Assembly: GCF_001424125.1 (NCBI RefSeq)
Contig: NZ_LMQI01000005.1
Coordinates: 536,162 to 600,161 of the forward strand
DNA from: Cellulomonas sp. Leaf395
Lineage (GTDB): Bacteria > Actinomycetota > Actinomycetes > Actinomycetales > Cellulomonadaceae
DNA: 64,000 bases
Reading direction: 5' to 3'
The position numbers and the translations under genes were made by a program. This document shows, piece by piece, positions 32,932 to 41,615 of this stretch. Positions within the stretch are counted from its first letter, which is position 1. Each line of letters opens with the position of its first letter. Under the pieces are notes generated by a model. That model made no database searches. It was not told where the DNA came from and saw only the letters and a list, made by a program, of their open reading frames with translations.

Positions 32932-34436
32932 CCTGCGGAGATCCGTCGCAGAAGTACCACGACACTGATCGCCGACGTGACGAGCAGGCCGGCGCCGAGC
33001 TCCTGAGTCACCTGGAACGCGTTGCCGAATGCCGCGCCCGCCGCGTCGAGCAGCGGTCCCGCCGTCGACGCAGGGAGGTCACGAGCGACGTCCACCGCAC
33101 CTGCGATGGTGCCCCGAGCGGGAGACCGGTCGCCCGTCGGCACGCCCGGCAGCGGGCTGCGACGCATCTCGGCGCGGAACACGATCCCCGCCACGCTGCC
33201 CAGGACGGCGATCCCGAGCGCTCCGCCGAGGTTGGTGCACGTCTCGAGCAAGGCGGAGGCGATACCGGCCCTCTGCTCCGGCGCAGCCGACACCGCCAAC
33301 CCGGTGGCGACGACGTAGACCGGCGCCAGGCCCACCGAGAGGATCACCGACGCCACGACGTACAGCGTCAGCCCACCGCCGCTCGGCACGGGGACGAGCA
33401 GACCGAACCCGACCGCCGACACCAGCAGACCGGCCCCGAGAGCGGAGCCGGGGCTCAGCCGGTGGGCGACGTGCGGCGCGATCGCCGACCCGACCAGGTA
33501 GCCGAGCGCCGACGGGATGGTCCACAGGCCCGCCTCGAGCGGTGACAGCCCGAGCACCAGCTGGAGGTACTGCGCGAGCAGGAACTGCATGCCGTAGAGC
33601 ACGAAGAACGCGACGGCGTTCGTCACCACCGGCAGTGTGAATGCGCGGCACCGGAAGAGGTCCAGCCCGAACGTGGGTCGACGACGCTGACGCGAGAGGA
33701 ACCGGGCGCCGACGGCCGAGCCGACGACGAGGGCGGCCAGCGGCTGCGGACCGGGGCCGGACTCGGCGAGCCGCGTGATCCCGTAGACGAGCAGGAGAAC
33801 CGAGACCAGCGAGAGTGCGAAGCTGCGCACGTCCAGGGCGTGCGAGTCATCGCCGCGGAACTCGGGCAGCAGGCGCGGACCGAGCACGACGAGCAGGAGC
33901 ATGACGGGCGGTGCGAGGAAAAACACCGACCCCCACCAGAATGCGCCGAGCAGCACGCCGCCGACGAGAGGACCGATCACGCCGCCGAGCGCGAAGCTCG
34001 CGGTCCACACGCCGAGTGCCGTGGTGCGCTGCCCCTGATCGGTGAACATCGAGCGGATGAGGGACAGCGTGGACGGCATGAGCGTCGCGCCGGCGACGCC
34101 CAGCAGCATCCGCACGACGATGAGCATCTCGGGCGTCGTGGACAGAGCCGCCACCAGGGACAGCGCTCCGTAAGCGCCGCCGCCGATCAGGAGGAGACGT
34201 CGACGTCCGATCCTGTCGGCCAGCGCTCCCATCGTCATCAGCGATCCGGCGAGCAGGAAGACGTACCCGTCGACGATCCACAGGAGCTGCTCGTTCGTCG
34301 TGCCCAGCGCACCGGAGATCCCCGGCAGCGCGAGGTGCAGGACGTTCGAACCCATCGACACGACGAGGCAGGGAAGCGCGAGCACCGCCAGGCCGGTCCA
34401 CTCGCGGGCACCCGCCCGCGTCTCGACGACACTCAT
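32928..34436 (-). CDS. MFS drug/proton antiporter, 14-helix DHA2 (EmrB/QacA) type
   Basis: A 502-residue exporter with about 14 transmembrane helices. Family signatures are LWIVDGYVFLLAGSLMTMGALADRIGRRR (motif A, about 58-86) and GVAGATLMPSTLSLIRSMF (motif C region, about 108-126). ATG at 34436 (MSVVETRAG) is preferred to the earlier in-frame start, because the operator repeats lie upstream. It is divergent from the second CGNR regulator, which likely represses it until a toxic substrate is present. The substrate is unknown. Confidence 0.88.
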   Translation of the reverse strand: MSVVETRAGAREWTGLAVLALPCLVVSMGSNVLHLALPGISGALGTTNEQLLWIVDGYVFLLAGSLMTMGALADRIGRRRLLLIGGGAYGALSLVAALSTTPEMLIVVRMLLGVAGATLMPSTLSLIRSMFTDQGQRTTALGVWTASFALGGVIGPLVGGVLLGAFWWGSVFFLAPPVMLLLVVLGPRLLPEFRGDDSHALDVRSFALSLVSVLLLVYGITRLAESGPGPQPLAALVVGSAVGARFLSRQRRRPTFGLDLFRCRAFTLPVVTNAVAFFVLYGMQFLLAQYLQLVLGLSPLEAGLWTIPSALGYLVGSAIAPHVAHRLSPGSALGAGLLVSAVGFGLLVPVPSGGGLTLYVVASVILSVGLAPVYVVATGLAVSAAPEQRAGIASALLETCTNLGGALGIAVLGSVAGIVFRAEMRRSPLPGVPTGDRSPARGTIAGAVDVARDLPASTAGPLLDAAGAAFGNAFQVTQELGAGLLVTSAISVVVLLRRISAG

Positions 34437-34495
34437 CACACCAGTGAACGCTATTGACCGGTGTGACACCAGTCAGACACGTACAGTGGTGTGAT
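34434..34495. promoter_or_regulatory. Operator region between the MFS gene and the second CGNR gene
   Basis: The outer repeats CATCACACCA (34434-34443) and TGGTGTGATG (34486-34495) are perfect inverted copies that overlap both start codons. In the middle (34455-34475) TGAC-x-GGTGT and ACACC-x-GTCA form a second inverted repeat. ACACCAGT occurs twice directly (34438, 34466). Cooperative binding of the CGNR dimer is likely. Confidence 0.65.
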
Positions 34496-35081
34496 GCGCG
34501 ATGTGAAGAGTGCCGACGCCGAGGTCCGGTCCGCGATCCCACCTGCGGCTCTCGTCGTCAAGGACATCATCAACTCGGCGGACCTCGCAGCAGGTACGGA
34601 GGAGCTCACCACTCCGGCGGTGCTGGGCGGATGGTTGAGATCGCACGGGCTCGTCGACACGTCGCCCCGCCTCCATGAGGCCGACCTCGCGCTCGTGGTG
34701 GCCGTGCGTGAAGGACTGCGGCAGCTGCTCCTGGTCAACGCCGGCCACGACCCTGACACCGGCGTCCTGGACCGCTGCAACGCGGCACTGCGCTCAACCC
34801 CGCTGGTCGTCCGGTTCGACGCGACAGGCCGGCGGGCGCTCGAGGCGGCCGAGCCCCGGCCGGTCGCGACCGCGATCGCGACGCTGCTCACCGCCGTCGA
34901 CCAGGCCCGCGCCGACGGCGTCTGGGAGCGACTGAAGGTCTGCGCCCGTGACGAGTGCAGGTGGGCGTACTACGACGCCTCCCGCAACCGGTCGGGCCGC
35001 TGGTGCTCGATGACGGACTGCGGCAACCGCGTCAAGATGAAGCGTGCGTACGCCGCTCGGGTCGGCCGCACGGGCGAGTGA
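34494..35081 (+). CDS. CGNR zinc-finger transcription regulator (second copy)
   Basis: A 195-residue regulator with an ABATE domain (about 20-140) and a C-terminal zinc finger (CARDECRWAYYDASRNRSGRWC, then MTDCGNRVKMKRAYAARV). The start may be ATG 34494 or the GTG at 34491. It shares the domain plan with the gene at 31308 but not close sequence identity, so they are paralogues serving different transporters. The divergent MFS exporter is the likely target. Confidence 0.85.
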   Translation: MRDVKSADAEVRSAIPPAALVVKDIINSADLAAGTEELTTPAVLGGWLRSHGLVDTSPRLHEADLALVVAVREGLRQLLLVNAGHDPDTGVLDRCNAALRSTPLVVRFDATGRRALEAAEPRPVATAIATLLTAVDQARADGVWERLKVCARDECRWAYYDASRNRSGRWCSMTDCGNRVKMKRAYAARVGRTGE

Positions 35082-35091
35082 ACCGAGGGCC

Positions 35092-35490
35092 TCAGCCGAC
35101 GAAGATGCAGAACGGGTGCCCCGCCGGGTCGGCGTAGACCCGCAGCGGCTCCTCGGGATCGTCGGACCGGTCGCGCAGCAGCCGAGCCCCCAGCCCGAGC
35201 GCCCGCTCGTGCTGGACATCGAGCTCCGCGGTGTCCGGAACCGTCGTGTCGAGGTGCAGCTGCTGCGGGACCGGTCCCTCCGGCCACGTCACCGCCGGCA
35301 GGGTCTCCACCTGCTGGAACGCGAGCGGGACGCCGCTCGATGACCGCAGCACCAGCCAGTCCTTCTCGCCGGCCTCCGGCTCGTCGCCTGACCGGTACTC
35401 CAGGCCGAACAGCTCGCGGTAGAACTCCGCCAGTGCACGGATGTCGACCGCGTCGAGAACCACCTGTCGGATGGTGGGGAACGTCGCCAC
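35092..35490 (-). CDS. VOC family protein
   Basis: A 132-residue glyoxalase-fold protein (VATFPTIRQVVLDAVDIRALAEFYRELFGLEYR...), ending YADPAGHPFCIFV, the usual second metal or substrate strand. GTG at 35490 is chosen because AGGAGA lies about 6 bases upstream; the GTG two codons earlier would touch the ribosome-binding site. It converges on the second CGNR gene with a 10-base gap. The substrate is unknown. Confidence 0.8.
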   Translation of the reverse strand: MATFPTIRQVVLDAVDIRALAEFYRELFGLEYRSGDEPEAGEKDWLVLRSSSGVPLAFQQVETLPAVTWPEGPVPQQLHLDTTVPDTAELDVQHERALGLGARLLRDRSDDPEEPLRVYADPAGHPFCIFVG

Positions 35491-35750
35491 GAGCACTCTC
35501 CTGTCGATCCGGGCCGGCGGACGCGTCCGCAGGCGTCGTCATGAGCAGCCTCGCGAACGATGCTCCCGCTCTGCGACCTCGCTCGCACGCCGGCCGCGTG
35601 ACTCGACGGGCAGCGCGTCGGGCGCCGGGTTAGCGTCGGATGGGCGCGAAGCCAGCGGCGCCGGCGCGGTTCCACGGAGCCGAGCACGAGAACCGGAGCC
35701 GACCTCATCGGCGTGGACGCTCGTGCACACCCCCGCGAGGAGAACTCCAG

Positions 35751-36950
35751 ATGCAGGCGTTGACCTGGCAAGGACGCGAGAACGTGAGCGTGGAGGAGGT
35801 CGCCGACCCCGTGATCCAGGAGCCGACCGACGCGATCATCCGTGTCACCTCCACGGCCATCTGCGGGTCGGACCTCCACCTGTACTCCGTGCTCGGCGCC
35901 TACCTCGACGCCGGCGACGTCCTCGGCCACGAGGCGATGGGCGTCGTGCAGGAAGTCGGCACCCAGGCGGGCTCGCTGCGCGTCGGTGACCGCGTCGTCG
36001 TCCCCTTCGGGATCGCGTGCGGCACCTGCTGGATGTGCAGCCGCGGGCTGCACTCGCAGTGCGAGACCACCCAGGTGCGGGAGCAGGGCAAGGGTGCAGC
36101 ACTGTTCGGGTACACCAAGCTCTACGGTCAGGTCCCCGGCGGCCAGGCGCAGTACCTTCGCGTCCCCCAGGCGCAGTTCGGTCCGGTCGTCGTCCCCGAC
36201 GACGGGAGCCCGGACGAGCGCTACCTCTTCCTCTCCGACGTGCTGCCGACCGCCTGGCAGGCCGTCGAGTACGCGCAGCTCCCCGCTGGAGGCACCATCG
36301 GCGTCCTCGGGCTGGGGCCCATCGGACAGATGACCGCGCGCATCGCCGCGCACCGCGGAGCCTCCCGCGTGATCGGGATCGACCTGGTCCCCGAGCGTCT
36401 CGCCATGGCACGCCGGCACGGCATCGACGTGATCGACCTGAGCACCACCGACGACCTCGCCGCGGCCGTTCGGGAGCTCACCGACGGGCGAGGAGTCGAC
36501 GCCGCCGTCGACGCGGTCGGCATGGAGGCGCACGGCTCCCCCGTCGCGTCGGTCGGGCAGCGCGCCGCCACCCTGCTGCCGGACGCGCTCGCGGCCCCCC
36601 TCATCGAGAAGGCCGGCATCGACCGGCTCGACGCCCTGCGCTCCGCGATCGACATCACGCGCCGCGGCGGCACCGTGTCGATCTCCGGCGTGTACGGCGG
36701 GGCTGTCGACCCGCTGCCGATGATGGACCTGTTCGACCGGCAGCTGACCCTGCGCATGGGGCAGGCCAACGTCCGCCGCTGGACCGACGACCTGCTCCCG
36801 CTCGTCACCGACGACTCCGATCCGCTCGGCGTCCTCGACCTGCGGACCCACCGCGTCAGCCTGCACGAGGCCCCCGCCGCCTACGAGATGTTCCAGAAGA
36901 AGCACGACGGATGCATCAAGGTCGTGCTCGACCCGCACGCGGCGGCATGA
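35751..36950 (+). CDS. Zinc-dependent alcohol dehydrogenase (glutathione-independent formaldehyde dehydrogenase-like)
   Basis: A 399-residue medium-chain dehydrogenase. Catalytic zinc ligands Cys38 (CGSDLH) and His60-Glu61 (LGHEAMG); structural zinc Cys90, Cys93, Cys96 and Cys104 (CGTCWMCSRGLHSQC); NAD-binding GLGPIGQ at about 183-189 with an acidic IGIDLVPER downstream, favouring NAD. The long insert after the Rossmann core (GSPVASVGQRAATLLPDALAAPL...) is typical of the formaldehyde-dehydrogenase-like subgroup. GAGGAGA precedes ATG 35751. The substrate is inferred only at subgroup level. Confidence 0.85.
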   Translation: MQALTWQGRENVSVEEVADPVIQEPTDAIIRVTSTAICGSDLHLYSVLGAYLDAGDVLGHEAMGVVQEVGTQAGSLRVGDRVVVPFGIACGTCWMCSRGLHSQCETTQVREQGKGAALFGYTKLYGQVPGGQAQYLRVPQAQFGPVVVPDDGSPDERYLFLSDVLPTAWQAVEYAQLPAGGTIGVLGLGPIGQMTARIAAHRGASRVIGIDLVPERLAMARRHGIDVIDLSTTDDLAAAVRELTDGRGVDAAVDAVGMEAHGSPVASVGQRAATLLPDALAAPLIEKAGIDRLDALRSAIDITRRGGTVSISGVYGGAVDPLPMMDLFDRQLTLRMGQANVRRWTDDLLPLVTDDSDPLGVLDLRTHRVSLHEAPAAYEMFQKKHDGCIKVVLDPHAAA

Positions 36951-37025
36951 GCAGGGAGCACCGCGCCGGGTCTCGAGCCGTCGCGGCGCTCCGTGCTCTC
37001 TGGCGGTCGCAGAGCGTCCGGGCGA

Positions 37026-37694
37026 TCAGGTGGCGGAGGCGCTCACCCCGGAGCCGACGAGGCTGAGGGCACGCTTGTACTCGTCCGTCGTCCCGTCCGC
37101 TCGCACCTGCTGGAGCACGTGCGAGCGGACGCCCAGCCCGGCGAGCACGTCCGTCAGCTCCGCGACGTCGTCGGGCCCGAGGACGGTCGGGTCGACGGTC
37201 GTCCTGACCTCTACGTCGACGCCGGAGTCGAGCACCAGCCGCAGGGAGGCGAACGTCGCGTCGGCGCTCGTCGTCGGGCCGCCCACCCGGGTGATGGCGC
37301 GGTAGAGGCCCGCCGGGGCCTTCACGTCGAACCCCACCCAGTCGACGAGCGGGAGCAGCGCCGGCAACCGGCTCGGGTACGCGCCCGACGTGTGCAGACC
37401 GACCCCGAACCCGGCCTCGCGCACCTGCGCTGCCGCCGCGACGAGAGCCCGCTGCCGGGTCGGCTCGCCACCGGAGAACACGAGCCCGTCGAGCAGCCCG
37501 TGCCGGCGCGCGAGCAGCTCGAGCACGTCCCGCCACGGCACCGTGCCCGGCGCACGCGGGTCCAGGATCGCCGCGTTGTGGCAGTACGTGCACCGCCACG
37601 GGCAGCCCTGGAGGAAGGCGGTCGCGACGAGCCTGCCGGGCCAGTCGCACGACGACAGCGGCGTCAGACCCGCGATGGCGAGCTCGACCGTCAC
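37026..37694 (-). CDS. nrdG: Anaerobic ribonucleotide reductase activating protein (radical SAM)
   Basis: A 222-residue radical-SAM activase that generates the glycyl radical on NrdD. The [4Fe-4S] cluster motif is CPWRCTYC (Cys31, Cys35, Cys38), followed by the SAM-binding GGEP motif (VFSGGEPTRQ, about 70) and VGFDVKAP. It is longer than the shortest E. coli NrdG (154 residues), as in other actinobacterial copies. GTG at 37694 overlaps the nrdD stop (GTGA), so the pair is coupled. Confidence 0.92.
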   Translation of the reverse strand: MTVELAIAGLTPLSSCDWPGRLVATAFLQGCPWRCTYCHNAAILDPRAPGTVPWRDVLELLARRHGLLDGLVFSGGEPTRQRALVAAAAQVREAGFGVGLHTSGAYPSRLPALLPLVDWVGFDVKAPAGLYRAITRVGGPTTSADATFASLRLVLDSGVDVEVRTTVDPTVLGPDDVAELTDVLAGLGVRSHVLQQVRADGTTDEYKRALSLVGSGVSASAT

Positions 37695-39505
37695 GCGAGA
37701 GCCGCCACCGACTCGCGGAACGGGGTGCGCTCCGCGTGCTCGCCCTTCTTGCCGATGTTGAACGAGCTCACCGGGCGGTGGTAGCCCATGACCCGCGTCC
37801 ACACCTCGCACTCCACCGAGCCGTGCCCCTCGTCGTGGCACCGCGAGCACGTCGGGTGCTCCCCCGCCAGGTAGCCGTGGCGTGGGCAGATGGAGAACGT
37901 CGGCGTCACCGTCAGGTAGGGCAGCCGGAACCGCGAGAGCGCACGACGGACCAGCTCGCGGGCAGCGTCGGGCGTCGAGAGCCGCTCGGCCATGTACAGG
38001 TGCAGCACCGTGCCTCCCGTGTACTTGGTCTGCAGCTCGTCCTGGCGCTCCAGAGCCTCGAAGGGGTCCTCGGTGAAGCCCACCGGCAGCTGCGAGGAGT
38101 TGGTGTAGTACGGGTTGTCGTCCGTCCCCGCCTGCAGGATCCCCGGGAACCGGCGACGGTCCTCCTTGGCGAACCGGTAGGTCGTCCCCTCGGCGGGCGT
38201 GGCCTCCAGGTTGTACAGGTGCCCGGTGGACTCCTGGAACTCCACCATCCGGGCCCGCACGTGGTCGAGCAGGCGGACAACGAGCTCGTGCCCCTCGGGA
38301 TCGGTCAGGTCGTACCGGTCGCCGGTGAAGTTGCGCACCATCTCGTTCAGGCCGTTCACCCCGATGGTCGAGAAGTGGTTGTCGAGCGTGCCGAGGTAGC
38401 GCCGGGTGTACGGGAACAGTCCCTCGTCGAGGTAGCGCTGGATGACGGTCCGCTTGAGCTCCAGCGACGTCCGCGCCAGGTCCAGCAGCCGGTCGAGCGC
38501 CGCGAGCAGGCCTGCCTCGTCCCCCGGGTGCAGGAAACCGAGACGCCCGCAGTTCACGGTGACGACGCCGAGCGACCCGGTCTGCTCCGCCGAGCCGAAC
38601 AGGCCGTTGCCGCGCTTGAGCAGCTCGCGCAGGTCCAGCTGCAGCCGGCAGCACATCGAGCGCACGTCGCCGGGGTTCATCTCGGAGTTGAGGAAGTTCT
38701 GGAAGTACGGCAACCCGTACCGTGCCGTCATCGCGAACAGGCGGTCGGCGTTCTCGCTGTGCCAGTCGAAGTCGTGCGTGATGTTGTACGTCGGGATCGG
38801 GAACGTGAAGACGCGGCCCGACGCGTCACCGTCGGTCATGACCTCGATGTACGCGCGGTTGATCAGGTCCATCTCGCGCTGCAGGTCGCCGTACGTGAAG
38901 TCGCAGGGCTCCCCCGCGACGAACGGCACCTCCTCGCGCAGGTCCTCCGGGCACGTCCAGTCGAACGTGAGGTTGGTGAACGGCGTCTGCGTGCCCCATC
39001 GCGACGGCACGTTGAGGTTGTAGACGAGCTCCTGGATCCCCTGCCGCACCTGCTCGTAGGAGAGCCCGTCGAGCCGCACGAACGGGGCCATGTACGTGTC
39101 GAACGAGCTGAACGCCTGCGCGCCCGCCCACTCGTTCTGCATCGTCCCGAGGAAGTTCACGATCTGCCCCACCGCCGACCCGAAGTGCTTCGGCGGGCGG
39201 GCGTCCACCTTCCCGGGCACGCCGTTGAGCCCTTCGGCCAGGAACGACCGCAGCGACCAGCCCGCGCAGTAGCCGGAGAGCATGTCGAGGTCGTGGATGT
39301 GGAGGTCGCCCTCCCGGTGCGCCTCGCCCACGTCCGCCGGGTACACGTGGCTCAGCCAGTAGTTCGCCACCACCTTGCCCGCCGTCTGCAGGATCAGCCC
39401 GCCCAACGAGTACCCCTGGTTCGCGTTGGCGTTCACCCGCCAGTCGGTGCGCTCCAGGTACTCGTCGATCGACGAGCCGACATCCACGACAACCTTGTCC
39501 GACAT
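37691..39505 (-). CDS. nrdD: Anaerobic (class III) ribonucleoside-triphosphate reductase, no N-terminal ATP-cone
   Basis: A 604-residue glycyl-radical enzyme making dNTPs without oxygen. The radical glycine is probably Gly574 (TRVMGYHRP), 30 residues from the end. The zinc site is Cys540, His543, Cys553 and Cys556 (CPRH ... CSRC), with His replacing one usual Cys. The thiyl cysteine is Cys285 or Cys286 (RSMCCRLQ). The protein begins directly at the catalytic region (DEYLERTDWRVNANANQ), so the allosteric ATP-cone found in E. coli NrdD is absent. GGAG lies 6 bases before the ATG. Two NrdR-like boxes are upstream. It implies facultative anaerobic growth. Confidence 0.93.
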   Translation of the reverse strand: MSDKVVVDVGSSIDEYLERTDWRVNANANQGYSLGGLILQTAGKVVANYWLSHVYPADVGEAHREGDLHIHDLDMLSGYCAGWSLRSFLAEGLNGVPGKVDARPPKHFGSAVGQIVNFLGTMQNEWAGAQAFSSFDTYMAPFVRLDGLSYEQVRQGIQELVYNLNVPSRWGTQTPFTNLTFDWTCPEDLREEVPFVAGEPCDFTYGDLQREMDLINRAYIEVMTDGDASGRVFTFPIPTYNITHDFDWHSENADRLFAMTARYGLPYFQNFLNSEMNPGDVRSMCCRLQLDLRELLKRGNGLFGSAEQTGSLGVVTVNCGRLGFLHPGDEAGLLAALDRLLDLARTSLELKRTVIQRYLDEGLFPYTRRYLGTLDNHFSTIGVNGLNEMVRNFTGDRYDLTDPEGHELVVRLLDHVRARMVEFQESTGHLYNLEATPAEGTTYRFAKEDRRRFPGILQAGTDDNPYYTNSSQLPVGFTEDPFEALERQDELQTKYTGGTVLHLYMAERLSTPDAARELVRRALSRFRLPYLTVTPTFSICPRHGYLAGEHPTCSRCHDEGHGSVECEVWTRVMGYHRPVSSFNIGKKGEHAERTPFRESVAALA

Positions 39506-39545
39506 GTCCCACTCCGGTCTCTGCGTCGAGGCCCCTCAGGCGTCA

Positions 39546-39591
39546 ACCACAACATGCTGTGGTCGATCCGGTCCTGGGGAACTAGATGTAG
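39546..39591. promoter_or_regulatory. Tandem NrdR-box candidates upstream of nrdDG
   Basis: Box 1 (39546-39563) is an 18-bp near-palindrome, ACCACA...TGTGGT. Box 2 contains CTAGATGTAG (39582-39591), which on the minus strand reads CTACATCTAG. The centres are 32 bp apart, about three helical turns, matching the paired arrangement known for NrdR sites. They lie 41-86 bases upstream of the nrdD start. Confidence 0.65.
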
Positions 39592-39712
39592 ACGTTAGGG
39601 CTCGGCGGATGCTCGTCGGACGGGCCTTTGGTCCCTAGTCCGGAGACCGCGTGAGGACGGGTCGCGACGTACGATCCGTGACGAGGACGGACGACGTACC
39701 AGAGGAGATCGT

Positions 39713-40399
39713 GTGGCAACCGATGTGCTTTCCCAGGCCACGGTCGGCACGGTGCTGGCCGATCTCGCAGCGCTGGAGGACCCGAAGATCCGGGCGGTGA
39801 ACGAGCGCCACGGTGACGACCACGGCGTGAACCTCACCAAGCTCCGCGCGGTGGCCAAGGGCCTCAAGACCGACCACGAGCTCGCCGGCCGGCTCTGGGA
39901 GACCGGGGACACCGCCGCCCGGCTGGTCGCCATCCTCATCAGCCGCCCCAAGGCGTACTCGGGAGCCGAGCTGGACGCGATGCTGCGAGAGGCGCGCGTC
40001 CCCAAGGTGCACGACTGGCTGGTCAGCTACGTCGTCAAGAAGAACCCCCACGTCGAAGAGCTGCGCGTCGCGTGGTTCACCGACCCCGATCCCGTCGTCG
40101 CCAGTGCCGGCTGGGCGTTGACCAGCGACCGCGTCGCCAAGGCCCCCGACGGGCTCGACCTCGGCGAGCTGCTCGACCTCGTCGAGGCACAGATGAAGGA
40201 CGCACCGGACCGCCTGCAGTGGGCCATGAACGAGTGCCTCGCCGCCATCGGCATCCACCACCCCGAGCACCGTGCACGCGCGATCGACATCGGCGAACGG
40301 CTCGAGGTGCTCAAGGACTACCCGACGCCGCCCGGCTGCACGTCCCCGTTCGCGCCCATCTGGATCACCGAGATCGTCCGACGCCAGGCGGAGAGGTAG
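39713..40399 (+). CDS. DNA alkylation repair protein, AlkD-like HEAT-repeat
   Basis: A 228-residue all-helical protein that resembles AlkC/AlkD-type DNA glycosylases excising bulky or positively charged alkyl bases. Features are VNLTKLRAVAKGLKTDHELAGRLWETGDTAARLVAILI near the N-terminus and the central VHDWLVSYVVKKNP and WFTDPDPVVASAGWALTS segments, which fit the AlkD scaffold with its Asp/Trp pocket. GTG at 39713 follows AGAGGAGA; the GTG at 39711 is out of frame. The next gene starts eight bases after its stop. Confidence 0.75.
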   Translation: MATDVLSQATVGTVLADLAALEDPKIRAVNERHGDDHGVNLTKLRAVAKGLKTDHELAGRLWETGDTAARLVAILISRPKAYSGAELDAMLREARVPKVHDWLVSYVVKKNPHVEELRVAWFTDPDPVVASAGWALTSDRVAKAPDGLDLGELLDLVEAQMKDAPDRLQWAMNECLAAIGIHHPEHRARAIDIGERLEVLKDYPTPPGCTSPFAPIWITEIVRRQAER

Positions 40400-40406
40400 A
40401 CCGGCC

Positions 40407-40883
40407 GTGCCCCGATCCATCGCCACCACGCGCACGGTCGACCTGACCGGGCTGCTCGAGTTCATCCGCGACCGGCACCACATCCTCCTGGTCACCACGC
40501 GCGCCGACGGTCGACCGCAGGTGTCACCCGTCACCGGCGGCGTCGACGAGCAGGGACGCCTGGTCATCTCCACCTATCCCGGCCGGGCGAAGGCGGTGAA
40601 CGCGGAGCGCGACCCTCGGGTGACGGTCTGCGTGCTGTCCGACGACTTCGGGGGCGCATGGGTGCAGGTCGACGGGGACGCCGAGGTTCTGCACATGCCG
40701 GAGGCGGAGGACGCGCTCGTCGACTACTACCGGTGCATCGCGGGCGAGCACCCCGACTGGGACGAGTACCGCGCCGCCATGCGGACGCAGGGCAAGTCGC
40801 TGATCCGCGTCACGCCCACCCGGTGGGGACCGATCGCCACCGGCGGCTTCCCGGCGGACGTCGCCGCACGCCTGGACGGCTGA
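40407..40883 (+). CDS. PPOX-class, probably F420-dependent, flavin/deazaflavin oxidoreductase
   Basis: A 158-residue split-barrel protein of the pyridoxamine-phosphate-oxidase superfamily. The N-terminal HHILLVTTRADGRPQVSPVTGGVDEQGRLVIST and the KAVNAERDPRVTVCVLS strand are typical of mycobacterial F420-binding members. It may reduce an oxidised cofactor or a xenobiotic. GTG 40407 has a weak Shine-Dalgarno. Its neighbour (AlkD-like) suggests a co-expressed pair. Confidence 0.75.
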   Translation: MPRSIATTRTVDLTGLLEFIRDRHHILLVTTRADGRPQVSPVTGGVDEQGRLVISTYPGRAKAVNAERDPRVTVCVLSDDFGGAWVQVDGDAEVLHMPEAEDALVDYYRCIAGEHPDWDEYRAAMRTQGKSLIRVTPTRWGPIATGGFPADVAARLDG

Positions 40884-41009
40884 CCGCGCGGACCCGGGCG
40901 CTCGGATCGACTCCGCCGCCGAAGCCGGCTGTCGAGCCATCTGCCGCTCTCGCCGGTGCGGGTGACGGGAACGCAGAATGGCGAAGCGCGGGTAGACGAC
41001 GACCCTCGA

Positions 41010-41615
41010 TCACGCGGTCGTGTGGTCGCTCAGCGACTCGAGCGCTCCCTGCTCGGCCGCAGGCTCCTCGTTCTTCCGGGGCGAGCCGGAGAGCAGACCG
41101 ATCCCGACCAGCGCGAGCACGGTGATCACGACGGGGATCGCCACCGTCGGCTCGTTCGCCAGCCGGATCACCTGGCCGGCCCCGGGAACCGTCACCATCG
41201 GCACAAGTGCTGTCTGCACCTCGTAGGGCCGCGCGTCCTCCGCCGTGTTGGCGTCACCCTTCATCTCGATAGCCATCGTCCCCGGGGCTCCGGCCGGCGA
41301 TGGCGCGATCGACACCACGCGATGGGTGACGACGACGCCGTCCCCGCGCGGCAGGCTCGCGACCTCGCCGACCTCGAGCGTGGACGCCGGCACCGCCCGG
41401 GCGAGGATCACATCGTCCACCTGGTAGAGCGGCACCATCGACTCGGAGATGACCACGAGGGTGTGAACCTTGCCCGTCTGGGCTCCGACGAACAGCGCAA
41501 GACCGAGCACGCCGATCACCGCCGCCACCGTGAGCAGCGAATCTCCGACGATGCCCAGCGCCCGGCGCATCCGGGGATGGCGTCGCTCTGCGGGTGTGCG
41601 GGCTGATCGCCTCAT
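41010..41615 (-). CDS. SipW-type signal peptidase I
   Basis: A 201-residue membrane serine protease of the ER/archaeal-like class. Two membrane segments (about 22-47 and 155-180) flank a catalytic domain with Ser59 (VISESMVPLY), His98 in place of lysine (VVTHRVV) and Asp121 (KGDANTAED). In Bacillus, SipW processes TasA and TapA. It is the last gene of the operon starting at 44282 and overlaps the RCC1 gene by ATGA, so it most likely serves the proteins of its own operon. Confidence 0.85.
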   Translation of the reverse strand: MRRSARTPAERRHPRMRRALGIVGDSLLTVAAVIGVLGLALFVGAQTGKVHTLVVISESMVPLYQVDDVILARAVPASTLEVGEVASLPRGDGVVVTHRVVSIAPSPAGAPGTMAIEMKGDANTAEDARPYEVQTALVPMVTVPGAGQVIRLANEPTVAIPVVITVLALVGIGLLSGSPRKNEEPAAEQGALESLSDHTTA

